Source: Lachnospiraceae bacterium (GTDB lineage Bacteria > Bacillota > Clostridia > Lachnospirales > Lachnospiraceae). Taken from it: a DNA stretch of 64,000 bases. Below the pieces are notes generated by a model. The model was not told where the DNA came from. It was given only the letters and a program-made list of their open reading frames with translations, and searched no databases. The translations under genes and the position numbers were made by a program. Shown here piece after piece: positions 8,442 to 17,536 of the stretch (positions are counted from its first letter, which is position 1; each line of letters opens with the position of its first letter). The stretch lies in contig JAFUZJ010000030.1 of assembly GCA_017476665.1 (NCBI GenBank), forward strand, positions 47,633 through 111,632, in the 5' to 3' direction.

Positions 8442-8513
8442 GAGCATACGCATGTGCATAAGGCGGAAGACTGTATCATAAGCTTGTAGTGACAGGGCAG
8501 ACAATGGTGCAGT

Positions 8514-9242
8514 ATGAATAAAATAAAGAAAATGAAAACGGCGATGATCCTGTTGGTGATAAGTATACTGATCGGATTGTCGCTTTTTATAATTGGCACA
8601 CCCGTGCAAAAGGCAGAAGATGCAGGGGTGATCGCCGTATCCGGGGAGGCAGCGGAGAATCGGAAGGGACAGTCCCCGGACCAGGAGATCAAAAAGATTG
8701 CACTGACTTTTGATGACGGTCCGCATCCATTTTATACGGAACAACTGTTGGATGGATTGCAGGAGCGCGGCGTAAAGGTGACGTTTTTTGTCACCGGGGA
8801 ACATGCAGCGCTGCATCCGGAGGTGATAAAGCGGATGCAGGAGGAGGGGCATCTTATCGGCAATCATACCTATAGTCATATGCAGCTTCGCAAGGATAAC
8901 AGAGAAGCGTTTAAACGGGAACTGGTACAGACCAATGAGGTCATCCGGGAGATCACCGGGGAGGAGCCCCTGTTCGTCCGGCCACCGTACGGCAGCTGGG
9001 ACAAGAGCTTTGAAAAGGAACTGAATCTGTTTCCGGTACTTTGGACGGTGGATCCGCTGGACTGGTGCTCTCATAATGTGTCCAGTGTCACCGGCCGGAT
9101 CGTGGGACATGTAAAGGAAAATGACATTATTCTGATGCATGACTATTATGAATCCACGGTGACGGCAGCTCTGCAGGTGGTGGATGCCCTGCAGGCGGAA
9201 GGGTATACCTTTGTTACGGTGGATGAGATTTTGTTTGACTGA
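8514..9242 (+). CDS. polysaccharide deacetylase (NodB/CE4), membrane-anchored
   Basis: A 242-residue CE4 esterase. An N-terminal hydrophobic segment (residues about 8-27) acts as signal or anchor. The NodB domain follows with LTFDDGPHP (metal-binding Asp and catalytic Asp), HTYSHMQL (two metal His), RPPYGSWD and a late LMHDYYEST. It probably removes N-acetyl groups from cell wall or capsular glycan outside the membrane. PdaA/PdaB-type sporulation roles are possible, but nothing in the context shows this. The ribosome binding site before ATG 8514 is weak. Confidence 0.88.
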   Translation: MNKIKKMKTAMILLVISILIGLSLFIIGTPVQKAEDAGVIAVSGEAAENRKGQSPDQEIKKIALTFDDGPHPFYTEQLLDGLQERGVKVTFFVTGEHAALHPEVIKRMQEEGHLIGNHTYSHMQLRKDNREAFKRELVQTNEVIREITGEEPLFVRPPYGSWDKSFEKELNLFPVLWTVDPLDWCSHNVSSVTGRIVGHVKENDIILMHDYYESTVTAALQVVDALQAEGYTFVTVDEILFD

Positions 9243-9325
9243 CTTTGACTTTCCTTTGGGCGCGTGATATGATAACAGAAAATACTGATTTGCGTAATGC
9301 GTCTTAGGATCAGGAGAGAGTTACC

Positions 9326-10657
9326 ATGGACTTGTTTGAATATATGAGAAGTACCAATATGGAGAAGGAGTCGCCGTTGGCGGCGCGGATGCGTCCCCGC
9401 ACCCTGGATGAGGTGGTGGGGCAGGAGCATATTATCGGGAAGGACAAGCTGCTGTATCGCGCCATTCAGGCGGACAAGATCAGTTCGGTCATTTTTTACG
9501 GGCCGCCCGGTACGGGAAAGACAACCCTGGCCAAAGTGATCGCGAATACCACCAGCGCGGAGTTTACTCAGATCAATGCCACTGTCGCCGGCAAGAAAGA
9601 CATGGAGGAGGTTGTGGCAAAGGCGAAGGATGTGCAGGGAATGTACGGGAAGCGCACGATCCTGTTTATCGACGAGATCCATCGTTTTAACAAGAGTCAG
9701 CAGGATTATCTGCTGCCGTTTGTGGAGGACGGTACGGTCATTCTGATCGGGGCGACCACAGAGAATCCCTATTTTGAGGTGAACGGTGCGTTGATCTCCA
9801 GATCCATCATTTTTGAGTTGAAACCGATTCCGAAAGAAGCGGTCAAAGAGCTTTTGAAAAAGGCGGTTTATGACGAAGAACGTGGCATGGGAAGCTATCA
9901 GGCTGAAATCGATGAGGAGGCGTTGGAGTTTTTGGCGGACATCTCCGGCGGAGATGCCAGACATGCGCTGAACGCTATTGAACTGGGCATCATGACCACG
10001 GAGCGGAGTGCGGACGGCAAGATCCATATCACATTGGAGGTTGCGCAGGAATGTATTCAGAAGCGGGCAGTCCGATATGACAAAAACGGGGACAATCATT
10101 ACGACACTATCTCTGCCTTTATCAAGAGTATGCGGGGATCGGACCCGGACGCGGCGGTGTATTATCTCGCGCGGATGCTGTATGCGGGGGAGAGCGTGAC
10201 ATTTATCGCAAGGCGGATCATGATCTGTGCGTCGGAGGATGTGGGAAATGCAGACCCCCAGGCGCTCGTGGTTGCCACAAATGCGTCGCTGGCGGTGGAA
10301 CGGGTTGGCATGCCGGAGGCACAGATCATCTTGTCGCAGGCGGCCGCCTATGTGGCGTGTGCGCCTAAATCCAATGCCAGCTGTGTGGCCATTGACCGGG
10401 CCATGGCGGAGGTGGCAAAGAGCGGGAATCTTCCCATTCCGACCCATTTGCAGGATGCACATTATAAGGGGGCGGCTAAATTGGGACATGGCATCGGTTA
10501 TAAGTACGCTCATGATTATCCGAATCACTATGTGGAGCAGCAGTATCTGCCTTATGAATTAAAAGGAAACGAATTCTATGAACCCACGGGCAACGGGTAC
10601 GAACAGAAGATCAGGGAGCATATGAGCCGCCTGAAAAAAGAGGCTAGGCATGAATAA
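9326..10657 (+). CDS. rarA: replication-associated recombination protein A (RarA/MgsA)
   Basis: A 443-residue AAA+ ATPase of the clamp-loader-like RarA family: N-terminal LAARMRPRTLDEVVGQEHI, Walker A GPPGTGKTT, Walker B LFIDEIHRFNKSQQD, sensor GATTENPYF, then the conserved C-terminal MgsA region with PNHYVEQQYLP. RarA acts at stalled replication forks. Its start at ATG 9326 follows AGGAGAGAG. The last 8 nt overlap the next gene, an AraC regulator, which is probably cotranscribed. Confidence 0.95.
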   Translation: MDLFEYMRSTNMEKESPLAARMRPRTLDEVVGQEHIIGKDKLLYRAIQADKISSVIFYGPPGTGKTTLAKVIANTTSAEFTQINATVAGKKDMEEVVAKAKDVQGMYGKRTILFIDEIHRFNKSQQDYLLPFVEDGTVILIGATTENPYFEVNGALISRSIIFELKPIPKEAVKELLKKAVYDEERGMGSYQAEIDEEALEFLADISGGDARHALNAIELGIMTTERSADGKIHITLEVAQECIQKRAVRYDKNGDNHYDTISAFIKSMRGSDPDAAVYYLARMLYAGESVTFIARRIMICASEDVGNADPQALVVATNASLAVERVGMPEAQIILSQAAAYVACAPKSNASCVAIDRAMAEVAKSGNLPIPTHLQDAHYKGAAKLGHGIGYKYAHDYPNHYVEQQYLPYELKGNEFYEPTGNGYEQKIREHMSRLKKEARHE

Positions 10658-11525
10658 GGATTTCTTTACCGATCAAAAAAATTCAGTGGTGCGGTCTGAC
10701 CGTATCCTGTATACGCCGTCAGCCTTTGCGAAGAATTCCCTGCTGTATCTGCAGGAGATCGGCAGGCTGCAGGCAAAGCAGGCGCATACCTCCAGACGGA
10801 GCGATCTGGATTCCTTTTTGCTGCTCATAGTGACGGAGGGAGCAGGAAATCTGGTATATGAGAACTGCACATACCGGCTGGAAGCGGGGGACTGTGCTTT
10901 CATCAATTGTGCGGGTTCCTATTCCCATACAACTTCGGAAGAAGCACTATGGTCTCTGGCCTGGATCCATTTCAACGGAAACACCATGCAGGCGGTGTAT
11001 GAAAAATATCGCAACAGAGGCGGCAAGCCGGTTTTTCGCCCGGCGGATCCGGAGCAGTTTCTGGCGCTGCATGACAGTATTTTTCATATGGCGGATTCCA
11101 ACGATTATATCAAAGATATGAAGATCAACAGCGGGCTGAGCGAGTTGCTGGTGCTGCTCATGGCGGAATCCTGGAATCCGGAGGAGGCCGGCAACAGAGG
11201 CAGGAGTCTGGCGGATCTGAAGACCTATCTGGACGGACATTACACGGAGAGAATTTCGTTGGATCAGCTGGCGGAGCTTTTTTATATCAATAAGTTTTAT
11301 ATGACGCGGGTGTTTAAGGAGCAATACGGTGTGTCAATCAACACCTATCTTCAGCAGTTGAAGATTACGAAAGCGAAACAACTGCTTCGTTTTACGGAGG
11401 CATCCGTGGAGGAGATCGGAATTAAGTGCGGCATCGGTGAGGCAAACTATTTCAGCCGCCTGTTCAAACAGGTGGAAGGGATCACGCCCAGCGCGTACAG
11501 AAGGCAGTGGAAAACAGGTAATTAA
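10650..11525 (+). CDS. AraC-family transcriptional regulator
   Basis: A 291-residue regulator with an N-terminal cupin-like sensing domain (LVYENCTYRLEAGDCAFINC) and a C-terminal double helix-turn-helix (LADLKTYLDGHYTERISLDQLAELF through LFKQVEGITPSAYRRQ). AraC proteins with this layout usually respond to a sugar or related ligand. The adjacent GDP-fucose operon downstream is separated by a strong terminator, so a regulatory link is possible but not shown. The start overlaps the end of rarA. Confidence 0.88.
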   Translation: MNKDFFTDQKNSVVRSDRILYTPSAFAKNSLLYLQEIGRLQAKQAHTSRRSDLDSFLLLIVTEGAGNLVYENCTYRLEAGDCAFINCAGSYSHTTSEEALWSLAWIHFNGNTMQAVYEKYRNRGGKPVFRPADPEQFLALHDSIFHMADSNDYIKDMKINSGLSELLVLLMAESWNPEEAGNRGRSLADLKTYLDGHYTERISLDQLAELFYINKFYMTRVFKEQYGVSINTYLQQLKITKAKQLLRFTEASVEEIGIKCGIGEANYFSRLFKQVEGITPSAYRRQWKTGN

Positions 11526-11564
11526 GCGGTTGCTTGAAAAGTCAATATTGTGCAAGTGAAAGTC

Positions 11565-11596
11565 AATCCGATGCATTCCATTGCATCGGATTTTTT
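11565..11596 (+). terminator. intrinsic terminator after the AraC gene
   Basis: AATCCGATGCA pairs with TGCATCGGATT (11 bp) around a 6-nt loop, followed by TTTTTT. It separates the rarA-araC unit from gmd. Confidence 0.88.
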
Positions 11597-11636
11597 AATA
11601 GAATGGTTAAAATAAATGGTAATCGGAGGGAAAAAG

Positions 11637-12725
11637 ATGAAAAAGGCTTTGATCACAGGAGTGACCGGTCAGGACGGATCTTACCTGGCAGAGTTTTTGC
11701 TGGAAAAAGAATATGAAGTGTACGGGATGATCCGCAGATCGTCCGCCGATTTCAGAGAGCGTATCGCACATCTGGAGGGCACGGCGCACTTTCATTTGAA
11801 ATTTGGTGACCTGGGAGATTCCATCAGTCTGGTGAAACTGATCAGCGAAGTGAAACCGGATGAGATCTACAATCTGGCGGCACAGTCCCATGTACAGGTA
11901 TCTTTTGATGTACCGGAATATACGGCAGACGTGGTTGCCACGGGTGTGCTGCGAGTGCTGGAAGCGGTGCGGGTATGCGGATTGGAGAAAACCTGCCGGA
12001 TCTACCAGGCAAGCACTTCCGAACTGTACGGAAAAGTAGAAGAAGTTCCGCAGAATGAAAACACCCCGTTTCATCCGTATTCCCCCTATGCGGTGGCCAA
12101 GCAGTACGGATACTGGATCGTGAAAGAATACCGCGAGGCGTATGATATGTTCTGCTGTTCGGGTATTCTGTTCAACCATGAATCTGAGCGGCGCGGAGAG
12201 ACCTTTGTGACCAGAAAGATCACGTTGGCGGCGGCGAGAATTGCCCAGGGAAAGCAGGACAAACTGTATCTGGGAAATCTGAGCAGTTTGCGGGATTGGG
12301 GTTATGCAAAGGATTATGTGGAATGTATGTGGCTGATCCTTCAGAACGATAAGCCGGAGGATTTTGTGATTGCTACCGGCGTACAGCACTCCGTGCGGGA
12401 ATTTGCCACACTTGCGTTTCATTATGCAGGAATTGAACTGGAGTGGCAGGGGGAAGGCATGGAAGAAAAGGGAATTGACAAGGCCACAGGGAGAACTTTG
12501 GTGGAAGTGTCCCCTGATTTTTACCGCCCGACTGATGTGGTCAACCTATGGGGTGACCCCACCAAGGCCAGGACGGAACTTGGATGGAATCCTACCAAGA
12601 CCAGCTTTGAGCAGCTTGTGGAATTGATGGTAAAACATGATATGGAGAAGGTGGCAGTGGAGAGAGCCGAGGAACATATCAGAATGAATCTTGCGGAATA
12701 TTTGGAAAAGGGAATTGTAAAATGA
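11637..12725 (+). CDS. gmd: GDP-mannose 4,6-dehydratase
   Basis: Converts GDP-D-mannose to GDP-4-keto-6-deoxymannose, the first step of GDP-L-fucose synthesis. The 362-residue protein has the short-chain NAD(P) fold: [15 protein letters not shown] at the start, [28 protein letters not shown], the [11 protein letters not shown] catalytic Tyr/Lys pair, and [16 protein letters not shown]. The start is ATG 11637, 7 nt after GGAGGG. It is the first gene of four and its stop overlaps fcl by 4 nt. Confidence 0.94.
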   Translation: MKKALITGVTGQDGSYLAEFLLEKEYEVYGMIRRSSADFRERIAHLEGTAHFHLKFGDLGDSISLVKLISEVKPDEIYNLAAQSHVQVSFDVPEYTADVVATGVLRVLEAVRVCGLEKTCRIYQASTSELYGKVEEVPQNENTPFHPYSPYAVAKQYGYWIVKEYREAYDMFCCSGILFNHESERRGETFVTRKITLAAARIAQGKQDKLYLGNLSSLRDWGYAKDYVECMWLILQNDKPEDFVIATGVQHSVREFATLAFHYAGIELEWQGEGMEEKGIDKATGRTLVEVSPDFYRPTDVVNLWGDPTKARTELGWNPTKTSFEQLVELMVKHDMEKVAVERAEEHIRMNLAEYLEKGIVK

Positions 12726-13666
12726 TGGAGAAGAATGCAAAAATTTATGTGGCAGGACACCGGGGAATGGTGGGATCTGCAATCATCAGGGAATTGGAAC
12801 GCCAGGGATATACCAATCTGGTAACCCGGACACACGCGGAACTGAATCTGTGCAGACAGGCAGAGGTGGAACAGTTTTTTGCGGAGGAAAAGCCGGAGTA
12901 TGTTTTTCTTGCGGCGGCAAAGGTAGGCGGGATCGTGGCGAATTCCGAGGCGCTGGCGGATTTTATGTATGACAATATGACATTGGAGATGAATGTGATC
13001 CATTCCGCCTGGCAGAACGGCTGTAAGAAGCTGGAATTTCTCGGCAGCAGTTGTATCTATCCCCGTATGGCGCCGCAGCCCATGCCGGAGAGCTGTCTGC
13101 TGACAAGTGAGTTGGAGAAGACCAACGAGGCGTATGCGTTGGCGAAGATCTCCGGATTGAAATACTGCGAATTTCTGAACAGACAGTACGGTACAGATTA
13201 TATCAGTGTGATGCCTACGAACCTCTATGGTCCCAATGACAATTATCATCCGACTCACAGCCATGTGTTACCGGCCCTGATCAGACGGTTTCACGAGGCG
13301 AAGGTTGAGGGGAGAGAATCCGTTACCTGCTGGGGGGACGGCAGTCCTTTGCGGGAGTTCCTCTATGTGGATGATCTGGCGAATCTGTGTGTGTTCCTGA
13401 TGAATCATTACAGCGGAAATGAAACCGTGAACGCCGGCACCGGCAAAGAACTGACCATTAGAGAGCTGACAGAGCTGGTGGCGAAGGTGATCGGTTATGA
13501 AGGGAAGATCGAGTGGGATACATCCAAACCCAATGGCACGCCCAGAAAGCTTCTGGATGTGAGTAAGGCGACGAAGCTCGGCTGGACTTATAAGACCGAG
13601 CTGGAGGAAGGGATCCGGCTCAGTTATGAGGACTTCCTGAACAATCCCATGAGAGCAGAGAGGTAG
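12722..13666 (+). CDS. fcl: GDP-L-fucose synthase
   Basis: The 314-residue epimerase/reductase completes GDP-L-fucose: it epimerises GDP-4-keto-6-deoxymannose at C3 and C5 and reduces C4 with NADPH. Motifs are [37 protein letters not shown] and [10 protein letters not shown] with the catalytic Tyr and Lys. It is translationally coupled to gmd. A second ATG directly follows the first, and either may be used. Confidence 0.94.
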   Translation: MMEKNAKIYVAGHRGMVGSAIIRELERQGYTNLVTRTHAELNLCRQAEVEQFFAEEKPEYVFLAAAKVGGIVANSEALADFMYDNMTLEMNVIHSAWQNGCKKLEFLGSSCIYPRMAPQPMPESCLLTSELEKTNEAYALAKISGLKYCEFLNRQYGTDYISVMPTNLYGPNDNYHPTHSHVLPALIRRFHEAKVEGRESVTCWGDGSPLREFLYVDDLANLCVFLMNHYSGNETVNAGTGKELTIRELTELVAKVIGYEGKIEWDTSKPNGTPRKLLDVSKATKLGWTYKTELEEGIRLSYEDFLNNPMRAER

Positions 13667-13670
13667 AAGG

Positions 13671-14987
13671 ATGAATATTGTATTGTTGTCCGGCGGATCG
13701 GGGAAAAGGCTCTGGCCGCTTTCCAATGATGTCAGATCCAAGCAGTTTATCAAAATCTTTCGGAAAGAGGACGGCTCCTATGAGTCTATGCTGCAGCGTG
13801 TCTACCGTCAGATCAAGACAGTAGATGCGGACGCTGTTGTGACGATTGCTACCAGTAAGACACAGGTGTCGGCGATCCACAATCAATTGGGCGAGGATGT
13901 GGGGATCAGCGTGGAGCCCTGCAGACGGGATACCTTTCCGGCCATTGCGCTGGCCACGGCTTATCTGGTGGATGTGATGGGGGTAGATCCGGAGGAATCT
14001 GTGGTGGTATGTCCGGTGGACCCCTATGTGGAAACAGATTATTTTCAGTCATTAAAAGGATTGGCGGAGCAGGCTGATAAGGGAGAAGCCAATCTGGTGC
14101 TCATGGGGATCGAGCCCACATACCCCAGTGAAAAGTATGGGTATATCATTCCCGAGAGTGAAGCGCAGACTGCCGGTGTGAAGACGTTTAAGGAGAAGCC
14201 TACGGCTGCGGTGGCGGAGGACTATATCGCGCAGGGAGCGCTTTGGAACGGCGGCGTGTTTGCGTATAAGCTCCGTTATGTTCTGAACAAAGCCCATGAA
14301 CTGATCGATTTTACAGATTATGAAGATCTGTTTGCAAAATATGAGACGCTTACCAAAATTTCGTTTGATTATGCAGTGGTGGAAAAGGAAGACAAAATTC
14401 AGGTCATGCGGTTTGCCGGGCAGTGGAAGGATCTGGGTACGTGGAATACCCTGACAGAGGCCATGGGAGAAAATGTGGTAGGGAAAGGTATCCTGAATGA
14501 AAAGTGCAGCGGTGTGCATATCATCAATGAGATGGATGTGCCTGTGTTGGCCATGGGACTGCATGATGTGGTGATCTCAGCGAGCCCGGAGGGAATCCTG
14601 GTTTCCGATAAGGAGCAGAGTTCCTATATCAAGCCCTATGTGGACGAGATCGATCAGCAGATCATGTTTGCCGAAAAGAGCTGGGGCAGCTTCAAGGTGC
14701 TGGATGTGGAGAAAGAATCCATGACCATTAAAGTGACATTAAACGCCGGACATTCCATGAATTATCACAGTCATAAAAACCGTGATGAGGTGTGGGTGGT
14801 GATCAGTGGCCAGGGAAAGACCATTGTGGACGGAATGGAGCAAAGCGTAAAGCCCGGTGACGTGGTGACCATGAGTGCAGGCTGCAGGCATACGGTGATA
14901 GCGGATACAGAGCTAAAGCTGATGGAAGTGCAGCTGGGGAAAGAAATCAGTGTACAGGACAAGCAGAAGTTTGAGGTGGAATATTGA
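13671..14987 (+). CDS. manC: mannose-1-phosphate guanylyltransferase with C-terminal cupin
   Basis: Makes GDP-mannose from mannose-1-phosphate and GTP, the substrate of Gmd. The 438-residue protein begins with the nucleotidyltransferase signature GGSGKRLWPLS and ends in a cupin domain of the type II mannose-6-phosphate isomerase kind (KSWGSFKVLDV, NYHSHKNRDEVWVV, PGDVVTMSAGCRHT). The cupin may give isomerase activity, although a separate manA follows. It starts 4 nt after fcl. No phosphomannomutase is present in the operon. Confidence 0.92.
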   Translation: MNIVLLSGGSGKRLWPLSNDVRSKQFIKIFRKEDGSYESMLQRVYRQIKTVDADAVVTIATSKTQVSAIHNQLGEDVGISVEPCRRDTFPAIALATAYLVDVMGVDPEESVVVCPVDPYVETDYFQSLKGLAEQADKGEANLVLMGIEPTYPSEKYGYIIPESEAQTAGVKTFKEKPTAAVAEDYIAQGALWNGGVFAYKLRYVLNKAHELIDFTDYEDLFAKYETLTKISFDYAVVEKEDKIQVMRFAGQWKDLGTWNTLTEAMGENVVGKGILNEKCSGVHIINEMDVPVLAMGLHDVVISASPEGILVSDKEQSSYIKPYVDEIDQQIMFAEKSWGSFKVLDVEKESMTIKVTLNAGHSMNYHSHKNRDEVWVVISGQGKTIVDGMEQSVKPGDVVTMSAGCRHTVIADTELKLMEVQLGKEISVQDKQKFEVEY

Positions 14988-15979
14988 GAAAACCGTTTAT
15001 GCTGAGTCCCTCCGCAAAGGATTATCTGTGGGGAGGCAGCAGACTGAATGACGAATTTGCAAAGGGTATCGATATGAGCCCGTTAGCGGAAACCTGGGAG
15101 TGTTCCACACACCCGGACGGTCCCAGCTTTGTGGTTTCCGGTGAATATGAGGGGAAAAGCCTGACGGAGGTGCTGCATGCACATCCGGAATTCCTGGGAA
15201 CCCATCCGGCAGAGGTGCATGAGCTGTGTCGAAAAGGAGAGTTGCCGATCCTGATCAAGTTCATTGACGCAAAACAGGATCTGTCTGTCCAGGTACATCC
15301 GACGGACGAGTATGCACGGAAGCATGAGAACGGACAGTTGGGAAAGACGGAAATGTGGTATGTTCTCGATGCCGCTAAGGACACGTCACTGATTTACGGA
15401 CTGAAGCAATCGGTGGAAAAGGATGTGCTGCGTAAAGCGATAGAGGAGGGAAAGGTGAGCAGGTATCTGCAGCGTGTACCGGTTAAGAAGGATGAGGTCT
15501 TTTTCATCCAGTCCGGTACGATCCACGCCATCGGCGCAGGCGCATTGATCGCGGAGATTCAGGAGAACAGTAACCTGACCTATCGTCTGTATGACTATGA
15601 CAGGGTGGATAAAAACGGGCAGAAGCGATCCCTGCACATTGAGAAAGCATTGGAGGCGGCAAATCTGGAGGCGGCAAAAGAACCCAGACAGCCCTTGCGT
15701 GTATTGCATTACAAACCGGGCATGGCCAGCGAGCTGCTTTGCAGATGTAAGTATTTTGAGGTGTACCGTCTGTTGGTGAACAATGAGAGAAGGCAGAATG
15801 TAACCTATCAGTCGGATCATATGAGCTTCCGCGTGTTGCTCTGTGTCAACGGATGCGGCACGATCCGGTTCGGCGGGGAAGTGCTGGAGATCTATAAAGG
15901 CAACTGTGTGTTTGTGCCGGCAGAATCGGAGGTATTAAAGTTGCACGGGCAAATGCAGCTTTTGGATGTGAGGGGATAG
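14984..15979 (+). CDS. manA: class I mannose-6-phosphate isomerase
   Basis: Interconverts fructose-6-phosphate and mannose-6-phosphate and feeds manC. The 331-residue protein shows the zinc-binding pattern of the family: QVHPTDEYAR and GKTEMWYVLDA, then FFIQSGTIHAIGAG and QENSNLTYRLYDYDR. I accept the TTG start at 14984, which overlaps the manC stop (TTGA) and has GAGGTGG 4 nt upstream. ATG 14999 is the alternative. Last gene of the GDP-fucose operon, meeting the minus-strand DUF4364 gene tail to tail. Confidence 0.9.
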   Translation: MRKPFMLSPSAKDYLWGGSRLNDEFAKGIDMSPLAETWECSTHPDGPSFVVSGEYEGKSLTEVLHAHPEFLGTHPAEVHELCRKGELPILIKFIDAKQDLSVQVHPTDEYARKHENGQLGKTEMWYVLDAAKDTSLIYGLKQSVEKDVLRKAIEEGKVSRYLQRVPVKKDEVFFIQSGTIHAIGAGALIAEIQENSNLTYRLYDYDRVDKNGQKRSLHIEKALEAANLEAAKEPRQPLRVLHYKPGMASELLCRCKYFEVYRLLVNNERRQNVTYQSDHMSFRVLLCVNGCGTIRFGGEVLEIYKGNCVFVPAESEVLKLHGQMQLLDVRG

Positions 15980-15983
15980 CTGT

Positions 15984-16499
15984 TCAGAATAATTCCCGGA
16001 TCAGATATTGATAGATCTTTTCATTTCGGGTCTGCCAGTTTTCACAGATTCCACGGGCAATCTCTTCAGTGGGAACGGAAAGGGTTAAATTGATCAGAGT
16101 GATGTCCTTATCCTTGGCGACCAGATTTGCTTCGTATTCCCCGGAAGTGGATTTATAATAATGACTCTGCACAGATACTTCATTGCGCAGGGTCATTTCA
16201 TTTTCCTGAAAATAAGTGTCGATATCCTGCTTGATGGACGGATTGATCCGATTGTCAAAATAGTGGAGCGTTTCTATTCCTTCCTCTGTAATTTTTAACT
16301 GGGTGCGGTTGCCCACAGCCTGAGAGGAGATCATGCCGGCATCGGTCAGTTCTGCAATTGCCTGCTGCAGCGTCATAAAGTTCGTATATTCGCGTTCCAA
16401 TACAAAATCGCTGATCTGGGCGGCGGTGAGAGGAAATGCCACGCGGTTCAGCATGTAGAGGACGATCAATTTGTAGAGTGTCAAAGGATCCTGTAACAT
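15984..16499 (-). CDS. DUF4364 family protein, winged-helix-like
   Basis: The 171-residue protein matches DUF4364: N-terminal MLQDPLTLYKLIVLYMLNRV followed by a winged-helix-like region (LTAAQISDFVLEREYTNFMT, LQQAIAELTDAGMIS) and a C-terminal beta-rich part. The N-terminal half reads like a PadR/MarR-type DNA-binding fold, so a regulatory role is plausible but unproven. It follows the radical SAM gene on the minus strand after 22 nt and probably belongs to the same transcript. Confidence 0.8.
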   Translation of the reverse strand: MLQDPLTLYKLIVLYMLNRVAFPLTAAQISDFVLEREYTNFMTLQQAIAELTDAGMISSQAVGNRTQLKITEEGIETLHYFDNRINPSIKQDIDTYFQENEMTLRNEVSVQSHYYKSTSGEYEANLVAKDKDITLINLTLSVPTEEIARGICENWQTRNEKIYQYLIRELF

Positions 16500-16521
16500 G
16501 GTGGGTCTCCTTTTTTTATAA

Positions 16522-17535
16522 TCAGATAGAATCTCCCTGAAATGCAGAGAGCAGTGCCATTTCCCGGTGCAGACTGTTCAGCACATCCCGTTTGTTCCCA
16601 CTCCAGACCGGTGCAAGTAAACTGTCTTTCGGGCCGTCTCCTGTGAGCCTGTGAAGGATGATGTCCGGAGAGAGACGGCGAATGCAGGCAATTAAAATTG
16701 CCAGGTATTCGTCCTTGGTGAGAGGACGGATCGTAGGGGAGCCTGTGACGGATTCGGTTTCTTGTTTTGGCACCGATTGTGTCTGTAAATAGAATTTTCC
16801 CAGATCCGTATCTTTTAAAATATGCAGTAATTGCAGCTTTACGCCAAACGGATGCAGTCTGTTCAGATAGGCGATGCTTTCCAGGATCATGTCCTGTGTT
16901 TCGCCGGGAAGTCCGATGATCAGGTGTACGATCACGGGAATATGGATTGCCTGTAAGTCATGAAATGCTTTTTCAAAACAGGGCAGTTCATAGCCGCGGC
17001 GAATGAAAAGGGCTGTCTGTTCGTGGATGGTCTGCAGTCCCAACTCGATCCAGATGAATTTGTCCGGGTAAGCAATGGTCAGTTCCGAAAGCAGTGACAA
17101 TACAGCATCCGGCAGACAATCCGGTCTGGTGGCGATGGAGATGCCGCAGACAGAAGGGCAGTTCAGCGTTTCCGTAAATATTTTACGCAGATATGCCACG
17201 GGAGCATAGGTGTTGGTGTATGCCTGAAAGTAAGCGATCAGGCAGGGGGAGTCTGGCACAGGCATTACAGGTGATTTGGCATGAAAAAGCGCCAGCCCTT
17301 CTTCCAGCTGTTCCTCCACACTTTTTCCTGCAATGTCTACGGCAAAATCACCGCTGCCGCCGGCGCTGCAGAAAATGCACCCCCGAGTGTCTAATGACCC
17401 GTCCCGGTTGGGACAGGTCATATGAGCGTTCAGGGCAATCTTATAACATTTTCGGCCTAGCGTGTTTTTACACCAGGCATCCAGGGAGTAGTAGGGCTTA
17501 CCGTGCCACTCCGGTCTGTTTGATCTGTCAATCAT
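16522..17535 (-). CDS. radical SAM protein, TIGR01212/YhcC family
   Basis: The 337-residue radical SAM protein has the family signature in which the cluster Cys lie in CPNRDGSLDTRGCIFCSAGG, followed by a TIM-barrel core (ISIATRPDCLP, IELGLQTIHEQTA, VHLIIGLPGET). Members of this group are widespread and poorly characterised; roles in RNA or cofactor modification have been proposed. It starts 1 nt after the malic enzyme stop, which indicates one operon on the minus strand. Confidence 0.88.
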   Translation of the reverse strand: MIDRSNRPEWHGKPYYSLDAWCKNTLGRKCYKIALNAHMTCPNRDGSLDTRGCIFCSAGGSGDFAVDIAGKSVEEQLEEGLALFHAKSPVMPVPDSPCLIAYFQAYTNTYAPVAYLRKIFTETLNCPSVCGISIATRPDCLPDAVLSLLSELTIAYPDKFIWIELGLQTIHEQTALFIRRGYELPCFEKAFHDLQAIHIPVIVHLIIGLPGETQDMILESIAYLNRLHPFGVKLQLLHILKDTDLGKFYLQTQSVPKQETESVTGSPTIRPLTKDEYLAILIACIRRLSPDIILHRLTGDGPKDSLLAPVWSGNKRDVLNSLHREMALLSAFQGDSI

Positions 17536-17536
17536 T

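Noticed and set aside
9146-10528. 460-codon open frame on the minus strand opposite rarA
   Set aside because: It is antisense to a gene with strong motifs, has no ribosome binding site or recognisable domain, and arises from the codon bias of rarA.
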